Part shown: positions 52,771-61,664 of the stretch, one piece after another
Layout of the letters: every line of letters begins with the position of its first letter
Numbering within the stretch: position 1 is the first letter of the stretch
Assembly: GCA_019192545.1 (NCBI GenBank)
Contig: JAHCMI010000021.1
Coordinates: 1-64,000 of the forward strand
Source: Rivularia sp. MS3
GTDB taxonomy: Bacteria; Cyanobacteriota; Cyanobacteriia; Cyanobacteriales; Nostocaceae
Length of the DNA: 64,000 nt
Reading direction: 5' to 3'
The notes under the pieces: model-generated
Told to the model about the DNA's origin: nothing
Databases searched by the model: none
What the model saw: the letters and a program-made list of their open reading frames with translations, nothing else
Program-made: the position numbers and the translations under genes

Positions 52771-53549
52771 AAGGTTTATCAGATCAAATTGCTATAGTCA
52801 CTGGTGCTACAGGACTAATTGGTAGTGCTATCGCTCATCGTTTAGTAGAAGAAGGTTGTTCTACTGTAGTAGTTGCTTCCCGTAGCCAAGAGAAAGCACA
52901 AGCTTGGATTAATCAGCAGATTGAAAGTATTGCCACAAAATTAATACCTCTCGAAATAAACTTAGCAGATGAGGAAAGCGTAAACAATGCTTTTGATTTG
53001 CTAGTAAATCAAGTAGGTATACCAACAATTTTAGTAGCTAACGCATCCCTCAGAGATGGAGTTGCTAAACCATTTGCTGAATTATCTCATAAAGATTTCA
53101 ACTGTCTTTTTGAAGTAGATGTTGCAGGTCACTTTTTACTTGCACGCAATATGGTAAATCGGCTGAATTCAAACACATCTGCTAGTATCGCATTTATTTC
53201 ATCTATATATGCTTTAGCGGGGGTAGATCATTCTATTTACCCAACTGGTATGTCTTCTACACCCATACAGTATGCGACTGTCAAAGCCGGTATTTTAGGT
53301 ATGACTCGCTATTTGGCTGGATTATGGTCAAATCAAAAAGTACGAGTTAATGCAGTTGTAGCAGGTGGGGTTCGCTCTGATGATAGGCAGGAAAATGAGT
53401 TTGTAAATAAATACAGTTGTAAGACAATGTTAGGAAGAATGGCGACTCCAGAAGAAGTTGCTAGCGCAGTTACTTTTCTGGTTTCAAAAGAAGCTTCCTA
53501 TATTACTGGTGAATGTTTGAATGTTGATGGGGGACTATTAGCATGGTAG
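52767..53549 (+). CDS. short-chain dehydrogenase/reductase (PtmA-like)
   Basis: This 260-residue classical SDR has 'IVTGATGLIGSAIAHRL' for the cofactor, 'VANASLRDG' (NNAG-like), 'AFISSIYALAG' with the catalytic Ser, 'YATVKAG' with Tyr169 and Lys173, and 'GECLNVDGGL' at the end. SDRs of this kind sit with cytidylyltransferases in flagellin glycosylation loci (PtmA next to PtmB in Campylobacter). It overlaps the genes on both sides (4 and 7 bases), so it belongs to the cassette. Its substrate, probably a sugar or nonulosonate alcohol/ketone, is not known. Confidence 0.82.
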   Translation: MKGLSDQIAIVTGATGLIGSAIAHRLVEEGCSTVVVASRSQEKAQAWINQQIESIATKLIPLEINLADEESVNNAFDLLVNQVGIPTILVANASLRDGVAKPFAELSHKDFNCLFEVDVAGHFLLARNMVNRLNSNTSASIAFISSIYALAGVDHSIYPTGMSSTPIQYATVKAGILGMTRYLAGLWSNQKVRVNAVVAGGVRSDDRQENEFVNKYSCKTMLGRMATPEEVASAVTFLVSKEASYITGECLNVDGGLLAW

Positions 53550-55078
53550 TTCCGAAAGAATTACCTCGATTAATTATACGTGCCGATGCTAGTACTAAAA
53601 TAGGTACTGGTCATTTAATGCGCTGTCTGGCTTTAGCCCAAGCTTGGCAAGACAATCAAGGGCAAGCGGTATTTTTCATGGCTTCATCAGTACCAGCAAT
53701 AGAGAAGCGTCTGCAATCGGAAGGAATGAAAGTTATTCATACATCAGTAATTCAAGGAAGTAGCGAGGATGCAGTAGAAACAGTAAATATCGCTCACAAT
53801 TTGAATGCTGAATGGGTAGTAGTTGATGGGTATCATTTTGGTAGTGAATATCAAAAATTAATTAAAGAATCAGGGTTGCATCTGCTATTTATTGATGATT
53901 ATGGACATGCAAATCATTATTATGCCGATTTAGTACTAAATCAAAATATTCATGCCCATGAGAATTTATACTTCAATAAAGAGTCTTATACTCAGCTATT
54001 ACTTGGAACTGATTACACATTACTAAGGCGGGAATTTTGGCAATGGCGTGGATGGAAAAGAGAAACACCATCTGTTGCAAACAAAATTTTAGTAACATTA
54101 GGTGGTGCTGACCCAGACAATGTTACCTCAAAAGTGATTCAAGGATTGCAGTTAGTAGAGGGAGAAGAACTAGAAGTGGTGGTTGTTGTGGGAGGAAGTA
54201 ATCCTCACTATGAGCAATTAAAAACTGCTACCAAACAGTCTTCATTTCCTATTCGCTTGGAAAGAAATGTGACTAATATGCCTGAATTGATGGCTTGGGC
54301 TGATGTGGCGATCGCATCTGCTGGCAGTACTTCTTGGGAACTTGCTTTTATGGGTTTGCCGAGTTTAGTTTTGATATTGGCAGATAATCAGCGTGATATA
54401 GCTCAAAAGCTTGGAGAAATAGAAGTAAGCATTAATTTAGGATGGCATGAAGACGTTTCCGTTGAACAAATATCAAAGGTAATAATTGAGTTACTTGAAT
54501 CAGCAGAAATTCGTTCAAAAATGACAAGCTTGGGGAATGAATTAGTTAGTGGTGAAGGAAGTAATAAGGTCTTAGTATCACTCCAAGGTAAAGAAATAAG
54601 ATTGAGACCAGTAAATCAAACTGACTGTAAATTATTATGGCATTGGGCAAATGACCCAGAAGTACGTTCAGTTTCTTTCTCCTCAAATTCTACTATACCC
54701 TGGAATAATCACGTTCAATGGTTTAATTCCAAGCTTTCTAGCCCGAATTGTATCATATATATCGCTATCAATAAATTGGATGAACCGATTGGCCAAGTAA
54801 GATTTGATATTAAAGCTAATGAAGCTACTATTTCAATAAGCATTGACGCAAATTTTCGTAGTCAAAGTTATGGAAGTAAATTAATAAAAATAGCAACTGA
54901 AAAATTATTTTTTGAATCTGACATTAAAACGATTAATGCTTATATAAAAAATGATAATTATAAGTCTGTTAAGTCATTTATAAATTCTGGTTTTCATCAA
55001 ATAAAAGTAGTAGATTCACAAGAATATAAAATAATACATCTAGGGTTAAATAAGCATAAGTCAAAGTTGAAAGGGTGA
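53543..55078 (+). CDS. pseG: PseG-PseH fusion: UDP-sugar hydrolase and N-acetyltransferase
   Basis: This 511-residue bifunctional protein has PseG at residues 10-340, a GT-B-like hydrolase that removes UDP. Its marks are 'IRADASTKIGTGHLMRCLALA', 'VVDGYHFG', 'LLFIDDYGH', 'LVTLGGADPDN' and 'ASAGSTSWELAFMGLPSLV'. From about residue 345 a GNAT domain follows ('EIRLRPVNQTDCKLLWHWAN', 'VRSVSFS', 'GSKLIKIATEKLF'), which matches PseH, the 4-N-acetyltransferase. In Helicobacter and Campylobacter the two are separate proteins. The start ATG overlaps the SDR stop (atggtag). The stop codon is joined to the next gene by GTGA. Confidence 0.88.
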   Translation: MVVPKELPRLIIRADASTKIGTGHLMRCLALAQAWQDNQGQAVFFMASSVPAIEKRLQSEGMKVIHTSVIQGSSEDAVETVNIAHNLNAEWVVVDGYHFGSEYQKLIKESGLHLLFIDDYGHANHYYADLVLNQNIHAHENLYFNKESYTQLLLGTDYTLLRREFWQWRGWKRETPSVANKILVTLGGADPDNVTSKVIQGLQLVEGEELEVVVVVGGSNPHYEQLKTATKQSSFPIRLERNVTNMPELMAWADVAIASAGSTSWELAFMGLPSLVLILADNQRDIAQKLGEIEVSINLGWHEDVSVEQISKVIIELLESAEIRSKMTSLGNELVSGEGSNKVLVSLQGKEIRLRPVNQTDCKLLWHWANDPEVRSVSFSSNSTIPWNNHVQWFNSKLSSPNCIIYIAINKLDEPIGQVRFDIKANEATISISIDANFRSQSYGSKLIKIATEKLFFESDIKTINAYIKNDNYKSVKSFINSGFHQIKVVDSQEYKIIHLGLNKHKSKLKG

Positions 55079-55083
55079 AAAAA

Positions 55084-56136
55084 ATGCAACAAATTGAGAT
55101 TTACACAAGAAAAATAGGTGCTAATTATCCTCCTTTCGTGGTTGCTGAAATGTCAGGTAATCACAATCAATCCTTAGAAAGAGCATTAGAAATTGTTGAA
55201 GCTGCCGCAAAAACTGGAGCGCATGGTATTAAGCTTCAGACTTATACTGCTGATACAATGACGCTAGATATAAACGAGGGGGAGTTTTACATTGATGACC
55301 CCAATAGTTTGTGGAAAGGAAACTCCCTATATAAACTCTACCAGCAAGCTTATACTCCTTGGGAATGGCACAAACCTATATTTCACCGTTGCAAGGAATT
55401 AGGTATAATCGGCTTTAGCACTCCCTTCGATGCTACAGCCGTTGATTTTCTGGAATCTCTGGAAGTTCCTTGCTATAAAATTGCTTCCTTTGAAAATACC
55501 GACTTACCCTTGATTCGCAAGGTTGCTAGTACTGGTAAGCCAATGATTATTTCTACTGGTATGGCAACAGTGGGAGAATTAGATGAAACTGTCCGAACAG
55601 CAAGGGAAGCTGGTTGTAAAGATTTAATCTTACTCAAATGTACCAGCAACTATCCTGCTACACCAGAAAATACCAATATTCTGACAATTCCCCACTTAAG
55701 GGAACTGTTTGATGTCCAGGTAGGTCTATCTGACCACACAATGGGAGTGGGTGTTGCTGTTGCTAGTGTTGCTTTGGGTGCAACATTCATTGAAAAACAC
55801 TTTACTCTTTCCCGTGCTGACGGTGGTGTTGACTCAGCTTTCTCATTGCAACCAGAGGAAATGCGACAGCTAGTTGTAGAATCCGAACGAGCATGGCAAT
55901 CTTTGGGTAAGATTCAGTATGGAGCAACTGAAGCAGAGAAGAAATCTTTAACATTTAGGCGATCGCTCTACGTAACTAAGGACATGAAAGCAGGTGATGT
56001 TTTGACCATAGATAATCTTAAAGCAGTGCGTCCAGGTAATGGATTGCCTCCCAAATATTACGATATCCTGCTAGGAAAATCAGTTAAAGAAGATTTAAAG
56101 CAAGGTACGCCATTAAGTTGGGAATTTATTGCATAG
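55084..56136 (+). CDS. pseI: pseudaminic acid synthase, PseI (NeuB family)
   Basis: This enzyme of 350 residues condenses phosphoenolpyruvate with the 6-deoxy-diacetamido hexose to make the nine-carbon sugar. The NeuB barrel shows 'VVAEMSGNHNQSLERAL', 'KLQTYTADTMT', 'FSTPFDATAVDFLE', 'ISTGMATVGELDETVRTA', 'LKCTSNYPA', 'VGLSDHTMGVGVAVA' and 'IEKHFTLSR'. The C-terminal antifreeze-like SAF domain starts near residue 285 ('RRSLYVTKDMKAGD'). I chose ATG 55084, preceded by an AAGGG-type site. A GTG at 55075 overlaps the previous stop and is also possible. It closes the nonulosonic acid cassette. Confidence 0.92.
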   Translation: MQQIEIYTRKIGANYPPFVVAEMSGNHNQSLERALEIVEAAAKTGAHGIKLQTYTADTMTLDINEGEFYIDDPNSLWKGNSLYKLYQQAYTPWEWHKPIFHRCKELGIIGFSTPFDATAVDFLESLEVPCYKIASFENTDLPLIRKVASTGKPMIISTGMATVGELDETVRTAREAGCKDLILLKCTSNYPATPENTNILTIPHLRELFDVQVGLSDHTMGVGVAVASVALGATFIEKHFTLSRADGGVDSAFSLQPEEMRQLVVESERAWQSLGKIQYGATEAEKKSLTFRRSLYVTKDMKAGDVLTIDNLKAVRPGNGLPPKYYDILLGKSVKEDLKQGTPLSWEFIA

Positions 56137-56186
56137 CTTCAGCTTTTAGCATCAATAGAACTAATTATAAATTGGCGGAGTATCGC

Positions 56187-57650
56187 TTGTCATTACTAAA
56201 AAGACTAGGCAAAAGTTCATTCATTTATACCTTTAGTAGTATTTTACAAAGGGGTATTGCCTTCTTATTACTACCTCTATATACCCGCCATCTCACGCCA
56301 GATGATTATGGAATTTTAGCAGTTGTTACTTCTCTAAATGGCTTTCTCAGCGTCTTTTTTATGCTGGGATTACAAGGTTCCATGAACCGATTTTACTTTG
56401 ATTATCGTGACGAACCAGAAAAATTAAAGCAATTTTGGGGCACTATCTTAACATTTATCTTAATCTTAACGGCAGCATTAGGGGTTTTTTTGCTGGTTTT
56501 TGGAGATGTTTTACTAAAACCAGCAATTGGTGATATTCCCTTTTATCCTTTTGTGGCTATTGGTGTTGCTACACTTATATTTCAACCTTTTTTCACCATT
56601 TATCTAGCTTTACTTCAAACAACTGAAAAGCCTAAAAAATATGCAATATTTTCATTAACCCAATTTGTCTTTAACTTAACTCTCATCATAATTTTAGTTG
56701 TTTTTACAGGCTGGGGAGCGAAAGGAGCTTTAAGTGCACGTTTGATAACAGCAGTAATATTTTTTATCATTTGCCTTTATGCTTTAAGAAAACAAACTAA
56801 GATTGGTATTAACTCTACATATCTTAGAGAAGCACTAAAATATTCTTTTCCTCTAGTTCCTCATACTTTAGCAGGACAAATTTCAAGCATCACTGATAAA
56901 GTATTCCTCAACACTATGATAAATACTGCCACAGCAGGTCTTTACAATATAGGGTTTTTATTTGGAGGAATAATGTCAATTATTACAACTGCTGTCAATC
57001 GTGCTTATGTACCTGTATATATGGGAGTTGTAAAGTCAGATGATAGCAAGCAATTAAAGGATTTAAAAGAAATAGGACTTCTATTAGTTGTTATTTATTG
57101 CCTTCTCGGTAGTGCTGTATCGTTATTTTCTAAAGAAGTAATTATAGTATTTACATCTAAAGCATTTTGGGAAAGCTATAAAGTTATACCTATTATTTCC
57201 TTTAATTTTGTAGCCAACGGTATTTACTATCTCCTTGTTAATATTTTATTTTATGTGAAAAGCGCAACTAAATTTATTGCTATTGCTACAGTCTTAGGAG
57301 CTGCTTTAAATGTACTTCTGAATTGGTTGCTAATTCCAGAATATGGTTTGATAGGGGCAGCGTTAGCTACTTTAATTTCTCAAATTATTGGTACTATATT
57401 TGTGGGATTTATAGGAAAGCAGTATGAAAAAGTGAATTGGGAATATAGCAAATTTATTGTTTTATTTATTGTTTCAGGAGTGATATCTTTATTATTTATA
57501 TGGATAAGTTTTTTAAGTTGGTGGCAATTATTAAGCATTAAATTTTTTAGTTTTATAAGCTTGATTTTTATTCTGAGCTTTATCAGTTGGAATCAACCTT
57601 TATACTTGTTTTGGTATGGAAAAAAAATGCTTATAAAGCTTTTAAAATAA
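56187..57650 (+). CDS. Wzx-type polysaccharide flippase
   Basis: This 487-residue MOP/PST-superfamily membrane protein has about 12-14 hydrophobic helices and would flip lipid-linked repeat units to the periplasmic face. The start 'FIYTFSSILQRGIAFLLLPL' and 'LTPDDYGILAVV' is classic for Wzx. 'LKYSFPLVPHTLAGQI' begins the second half. I chose a TTG at 56187 with a GGAG site 6 bases upstream. The longer frame from 56118 would overlap pseI and lacks a site. From here on the genes are more AT-rich than the pse cassette, as is usual for flippase and polymerase genes. Confidence 0.85.
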   Translation: MSLLKRLGKSSFIYTFSSILQRGIAFLLLPLYTRHLTPDDYGILAVVTSLNGFLSVFFMLGLQGSMNRFYFDYRDEPEKLKQFWGTILTFILILTAALGVFLLVFGDVLLKPAIGDIPFYPFVAIGVATLIFQPFFTIYLALLQTTEKPKKYAIFSLTQFVFNLTLIIILVVFTGWGAKGALSARLITAVIFFIICLYALRKQTKIGINSTYLREALKYSFPLVPHTLAGQISSITDKVFLNTMINTATAGLYNIGFLFGGIMSIITTAVNRAYVPVYMGVVKSDDSKQLKDLKEIGLLLVVIYCLLGSAVSLFSKEVIIVFTSKAFWESYKVIPIISFNFVANGIYYLLVNILFYVKSATKFIAIATVLGAALNVLLNWLLIPEYGLIGAALATLISQIIGTIFVGFIGKQYEKVNWEYSKFIVLFIVSGVISLLFIWISFLSWWQLLSIKFFSFISLIFILSFISWNQPLYLFWYGKKMLIKLLK

Positions 57651-57703
57651 AATGTTTATTAATTGGGATATTCAAAATATTAATAATTACAGGTGCTGAA
57701 AGC

Positions 57704-59254
57704 ATGAAACGTTCGGAACTAATAGATTTTTTTAATACGATAGAAAATCAATTTCCAGTTAACAAGTGGATTCTTGATGATATTCATATTTGGCCATTAA
57801 TTCGTATCGCATTAATGTTCAAAATTGTTAGAGTAGAGTCAGAACAGAATAATCGACAGTTAACAAATAATTTATTTTCAAAAAGTATTCAACCAGTAAA
57901 AAAAACCTTAGATATAATTAAAGGTATTGAAAAATATAGTCGTTCCTATATTAGTGACTATAATAAAAATTCACATTTAAAAGGAAAATATGATGTATGT
58001 TTTCTAAATCATAGCCGTTGTCGTCGGCAAATAAATAATAGTTGGTACGATGTTCTGTGTGACCCTTATATCCAAAAACTTAACAAACTTGGTATAAGCA
58101 GTTTTGTTTTGGAAAGAGTACCCAACAATGAGTACCATATTCCTCGCTATAATTCATCATTATTCATACAACCAGAGATTGATTATCTTTTAATTAAAAC
58201 TAAAATAGTTAATAAATTGAATAATTATGATGTTGCAAAACTCGAATATTTTGATGAATTTACCAAGTATATAGAAACTCTTAATATAACTACTAAAAAT
58301 AATCTTATAAATATAGTCCAAAATTCAGTAACTTTTACGAGACTACTGGCAAAGTACTTTAAAAAACTGCTAACAACAATTAATCCTTCTTTGTGCTTAA
58401 TGGTTTGCTACTATAGCAGAGAAGGAATGGCTTTTAACCTTGCTTGCAAAGAACTTGGAATTATATCAGTTGACATTCAGCACGGTATTCAAGGAGATAT
58501 TCATCCTGCATATGGTCGTTGGAATTCTGTTCCGCTAAAAGGTTATGAATTACTTCCATCGACATTTTGGTGCTGGAGTGAGTATGAAGCCAACACAATT
58601 AATAAATGGAATCATAAATGTTCTCAATATCATCAGCCAATAGTAGGAGGTAATTTATTTTTAAATTCCTTTCAAAAAACAAATAGTGTTGACGATATAT
58701 TCATTGAATCTGAAAAAAAAGTTTTACAGTTAAAAAATTCAAAGCCTAATTCTATTCATATTTTATATACTCTTCAACCATTACATACAATACCGCTACA
58801 GGAATGGATATTCCAGGCTATAAAAGATTCTCCATCATCATGGTTTTGGTGGATACGCTTACATCCAGGAATGATGAATGATAGAGAAAAAATACGTGAA
58901 TTATTTACACCACTAAAGCTAAATAATATTTTTATTGACCAGCCTACAGACCTACCTTTAAATATATTATTGCGACATAGTGATATTCATATTACACAAT
59001 CATCAAGTACTATTATTGAAGCTGAGCATTTTGGTGTTCCTTCCGTATTTACTAGTTTGATTGCGGCGGAAGCTTTCCCTTTACAAATAGCTTCCGGGGT
59101 AGCAATTCCAGCTTATACACACCATGATTTAATTGAAGCAATTAAGATTCAATTATTAAAAAAGGGGCAACTAGAGCAGAGACAAAAAGAAATCACTGTC
59201 ACTAAAGACAATGCTTTAAAATATTTAATAGAGCAAGCAAAAATAGATAGATAA
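57704..59254 (+). CDS. putative surface-carbohydrate glycosyltransferase-like protein
   Basis: This 516-residue soluble protein has an N-terminal 'FPVNKWILDDIHIWPLIRIALMF' segment and a C-terminal half like a GT-B or capsule-synthesis fold. That half has 'SVDIQHGIQGDIHPAYG', 'IHILYTLQPLHTIPLQEWIF', 'WWIRLHPGM', and 'ITQSSSTIIEAEHFGVPSVF', the last like a nucleotide-sugar binding loop. It recalls enzymes annotated as surface carbohydrate biosynthesis proteins, some of which use CMP-activated acidic sugars, but I cannot place it in a numbered family. I chose ATG 57704, since the frame from 57587 overlaps wzx. Its position between wzx and wzy suggests assembly of the repeat unit. Confidence 0.65.
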   Translation: MKRSELIDFFNTIENQFPVNKWILDDIHIWPLIRIALMFKIVRVESEQNNRQLTNNLFSKSIQPVKKTLDIIKGIEKYSRSYISDYNKNSHLKGKYDVCFLNHSRCRRQINNSWYDVLCDPYIQKLNKLGISSFVLERVPNNEYHIPRYNSSLFIQPEIDYLLIKTKIVNKLNNYDVAKLEYFDEFTKYIETLNITTKNNLINIVQNSVTFTRLLAKYFKKLLTTINPSLCLMVCYYSREGMAFNLACKELGIISVDIQHGIQGDIHPAYGRWNSVPLKGYELLPSTFWCWSEYEANTINKWNHKCSQYHQPIVGGNLFLNSFQKTNSVDDIFIESEKKVLQLKNSKPNSIHILYTLQPLHTIPLQEWIFQAIKDSPSSWFWWIRLHPGMMNDREKIRELFTPLKLNNIFIDQPTDLPLNILLRHSDIHITQSSSTIIEAEHFGVPSVFTSLIAAEAFPLQIASGVAIPAYTHHDLIEAIKIQLLKKGQLEQRQKEITVTKDNALKYLIEQAKIDR

Positions 59255-59316
59255 ATCAAAATAAATATTTGATTATTATTTGTATTTTTTTATTTTAATT
59301 ATTAAATTATATTGTT

Positions 59317-60495
59317 ATGATTAAAAGTATTTGGTTCGCTTTACTTTTACCCCTTACAAGTTTAAACACCGTTAATAATAACCAGTATTTAAAACTTACT
59401 GGCTTAATTGCATTAATAATATTATTTTTAGTTGTAATATATGAAAATCTTTATATTTTTATTAGAAAAAATAAGTTATCTCGTATTTTATTTTCCCTAA
59501 GTATATTATTTTTTACTTTACTTCTAATATATATAACAATGACTTTTGCTACAGCCATAAGTTTTAAAAATTTATACGTTGTATTTCAAGTATTTCTTAT
59601 AAGCTCTTTTGCGATTGGTATCTCTCTAAAGAAATGGGACGATAAACACTTAAACAATTTTACTATAGTTTCTTCTATTTTTATTCTATTTATATTAGTA
59701 TGGTGGTTAGCTTTAAGTAGAAATATAAATGGATTCAGGGCTTATTTGGCAAACCCAAATGTTTTAGCTGCATTTCTATGGAATTTTCAGTTTTTCCTCT
59801 TCACTAAGCTTATATCTTCTTCAAAAAAAAAATATATATATACTATTTTAATTTTTATTTCTAATTTAATGATATTTTTTACAGGAGCAAGGTCATTATT
59901 AATATCTTCAATATTTTCAACACTTATATATATTTTTTGGGGTTGGTGGGTTACTAATAAGAGAAAACATAATTTTGTGTTTTCTTTGTTTATAGCTGTT
60001 ATAGGTTTTTTTATATATTTTTATGCTAAAATTATCCCTGCATTAAATATTGCTTATTATACGCAGATTTCTAGAGACTATACAGGCAAAAATTTATTAT
60101 CCGGTCGTCAAGTTGTTTGGAGTTTACTAATTGATAAAATCTCTGAGCAACCGTTATTTGGGTATGGTTCTGGAACAAATCCATCAGACTTAATTGGTAC
60201 AACTTTATCATCTCATAATCTGTACTTACAAATATTGATTCAAATAGGGTTTTTAGGCTTAATTACTTTTATAGTACTAATGTTTAAAATTTGGAACATT
60301 TATAGAATTGCTTATCAGGATAACATTGTTCGTTTATCAGCTTCATTCATGATTGGTATTTTGATTCATCAAAGTTTTGAAGTAACCCTAATACAAAATA
60401 ATCTTGCTGTTGGACTATTACAGTTTATGGTTATTTCTATTGGTATAAGTAGAACTAAAAAGCCAAAATTTTATAACATAGCTTCACAAAACTGA
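59317..60495 (+). CDS. Wzy-type polymerase / O-antigen ligase domain protein
   Basis: This 392-residue integral membrane protein has about ten hydrophobic helices and a large loop near residues 255-310. 'SGRQVVWSLLIDKISEQPLFGYGSG' and 'SSHNLYLQILIQIGFLGL' match the Wzy_C/O-antigen ligase pattern. It would polymerise flipped repeat units or ligate glycans on the outer face of the plasma membrane. The gene is very AT-rich. It starts with ATG at 59317 after a 62-base gap, without a clear binding site, and is followed closely by two glycosyltransferase genes. Confidence 0.82.
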   Translation: MIKSIWFALLLPLTSLNTVNNNQYLKLTGLIALIILFLVVIYENLYIFIRKNKLSRILFSLSILFFTLLLIYITMTFATAISFKNLYVVFQVFLISSFAIGISLKKWDDKHLNNFTIVSSIFILFILVWWLALSRNINGFRAYLANPNVLAAFLWNFQFFLFTKLISSSKKKYIYTILIFISNLMIFFTGARSLLISSIFSTLIYIFWGWWVTNKRKHNFVFSLFIAVIGFFIYFYAKIIPALNIAYYTQISRDYTGKNLLSGRQVVWSLLIDKISEQPLFGYGSGTNPSDLIGTTLSSHNLYLQILIQIGFLGLITFIVLMFKIWNIYRIAYQDNIVRLSASFMIGILIHQSFEVTLIQNNLAVGLLQFMVISIGISRTKKPKFYNIASQN

Positions 60496-60545
60496 TAGCT
60501 GTGTATTTAGTTATTCATTCAAATGTAATTACTATAGGATTAGTT

Positions 60546-61664
60546 ATGAATAAAAAAATTATTTTTCATATTCCATATAATATAGATACAAAAAGACCAT
60601 CTGGTAGCCAGATAAGACCAATAAGAATATTAAATGCTTTTGTTGAACTAGGATATGAAGTAGATACGGTTATGGGCTATGGTCTAGAAAGAAAAAAGAG
60701 CATTAAACTTATTAAGGATAAACTTAAGCAAGGGGCTAAATATGAGTTTGCATATTCTGAAAGTTCAACAATGCCAACTCTTTTAACAGAAAAACATCAT
60801 TTGCCAACTTATCCTTTTTTAGATTTTGGGTTCTTTAAATTTTTAAAGAGAAATCATATTAATATAGGTCTTTATTATCGTGATATCTACTGGGTATTTG
60901 AAGATTATATGAAACAGATATCTTTATATAAAAGAACTATGGCTATTCCTTTATACAGATATGATATTTGGCAATATACACGTCTTTTAGACGTGTTTTT
61001 TTTACAATCTTTAGAAATGTCAAATTATATTCCGAGTGTATCTCTACAAAAAAAAGTTTATACTCTGCCACCTGGTTGTGAAATTAAGCCAATATCAGAT
61101 TCGGTAAAACAGAATCAGTCTAACACTAAACTCAAGGTGTTTTATGTCGGAGGTATATTACCACCCTTTTATAATTTGCAACCATTGTTAGAAGGTATAA
61201 ATAATACAAGCGCAGCATCTTTGACATTAATATGTCGGAAAAATGAGTGGGAACAGACAAGTAGTTTCTACAAAAATATTGGCTTAAAAAATGTTAATAT
61301 CGCTCACGTATCAGGTTCAGAACTAGACTCATTTTATGGAGAGGCAGACTTGTTTGCCATTATAAGGAAATCTGACCCTTACCTAGACTTTGCCTTGCCA
61401 GTAAAACTCTTTGAAGCTTTGGGTTATGGTTTACCAATTATTACTAGTGCAGGAACTGCTGTTGCTCGCTTTGTTGAGGAAAATAATGTCGGCTGGATAG
61501 TGTCTAACGCTAACGAATTTGGTAAATTAATATCTTATTTACAAAATAATCGAGATGAGTTGATGGCAATTAAACAAAGAGTGAAACAGATTCGCCATCA
61601 GCATACTTGGTCTACTCGTGCTGAAGCAGTTACTAAAGTTTTGACTCAGGGAGATAATTTATGA
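60546..61664 (+). CDS. glycosyltransferase (GT-B fold)
   Basis: This 372-residue protein has an N-terminal 'IIFHIPYNIDTKRPSGSQIR' with the glycine-containing acceptor loop. Its C-terminal donor domain reads 'LKVFYVGGILPPFYNLQPLL', 'LICRKNEW', 'FYGEADLFAIIRK' and 'PVKLFEALGYGLPIITSAGT', where the glutamate of the donor site is kept. It is GT4-like. I chose ATG 60546 because the frame from 60501 has no similar start. It overlaps the next glycosyltransferase by 4 bases (ATGA). The acceptor in the polysaccharide repeat unit is unknown. Confidence 0.8.
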   Translation: MNKKIIFHIPYNIDTKRPSGSQIRPIRILNAFVELGYEVDTVMGYGLERKKSIKLIKDKLKQGAKYEFAYSESSTMPTLLTEKHHLPTYPFLDFGFFKFLKRNHINIGLYYRDIYWVFEDYMKQISLYKRTMAIPLYRYDIWQYTRLLDVFFLQSLEMSNYIPSVSLQKKVYTLPPGCEIKPISDSVKQNQSNTKLKVFYVGGILPPFYNLQPLLEGINNTSAASLTLICRKNEWEQTSSFYKNIGLKNVNIAHVSGSELDSFYGEADLFAIIRKSDPYLDFALPVKLFEALGYGLPIITSAGTAVARFVEENNVGWIVSNANEFGKLISYLQNNRDELMAIKQRVKQIRHQHTWSTRAEAVTKVLTQGDNL

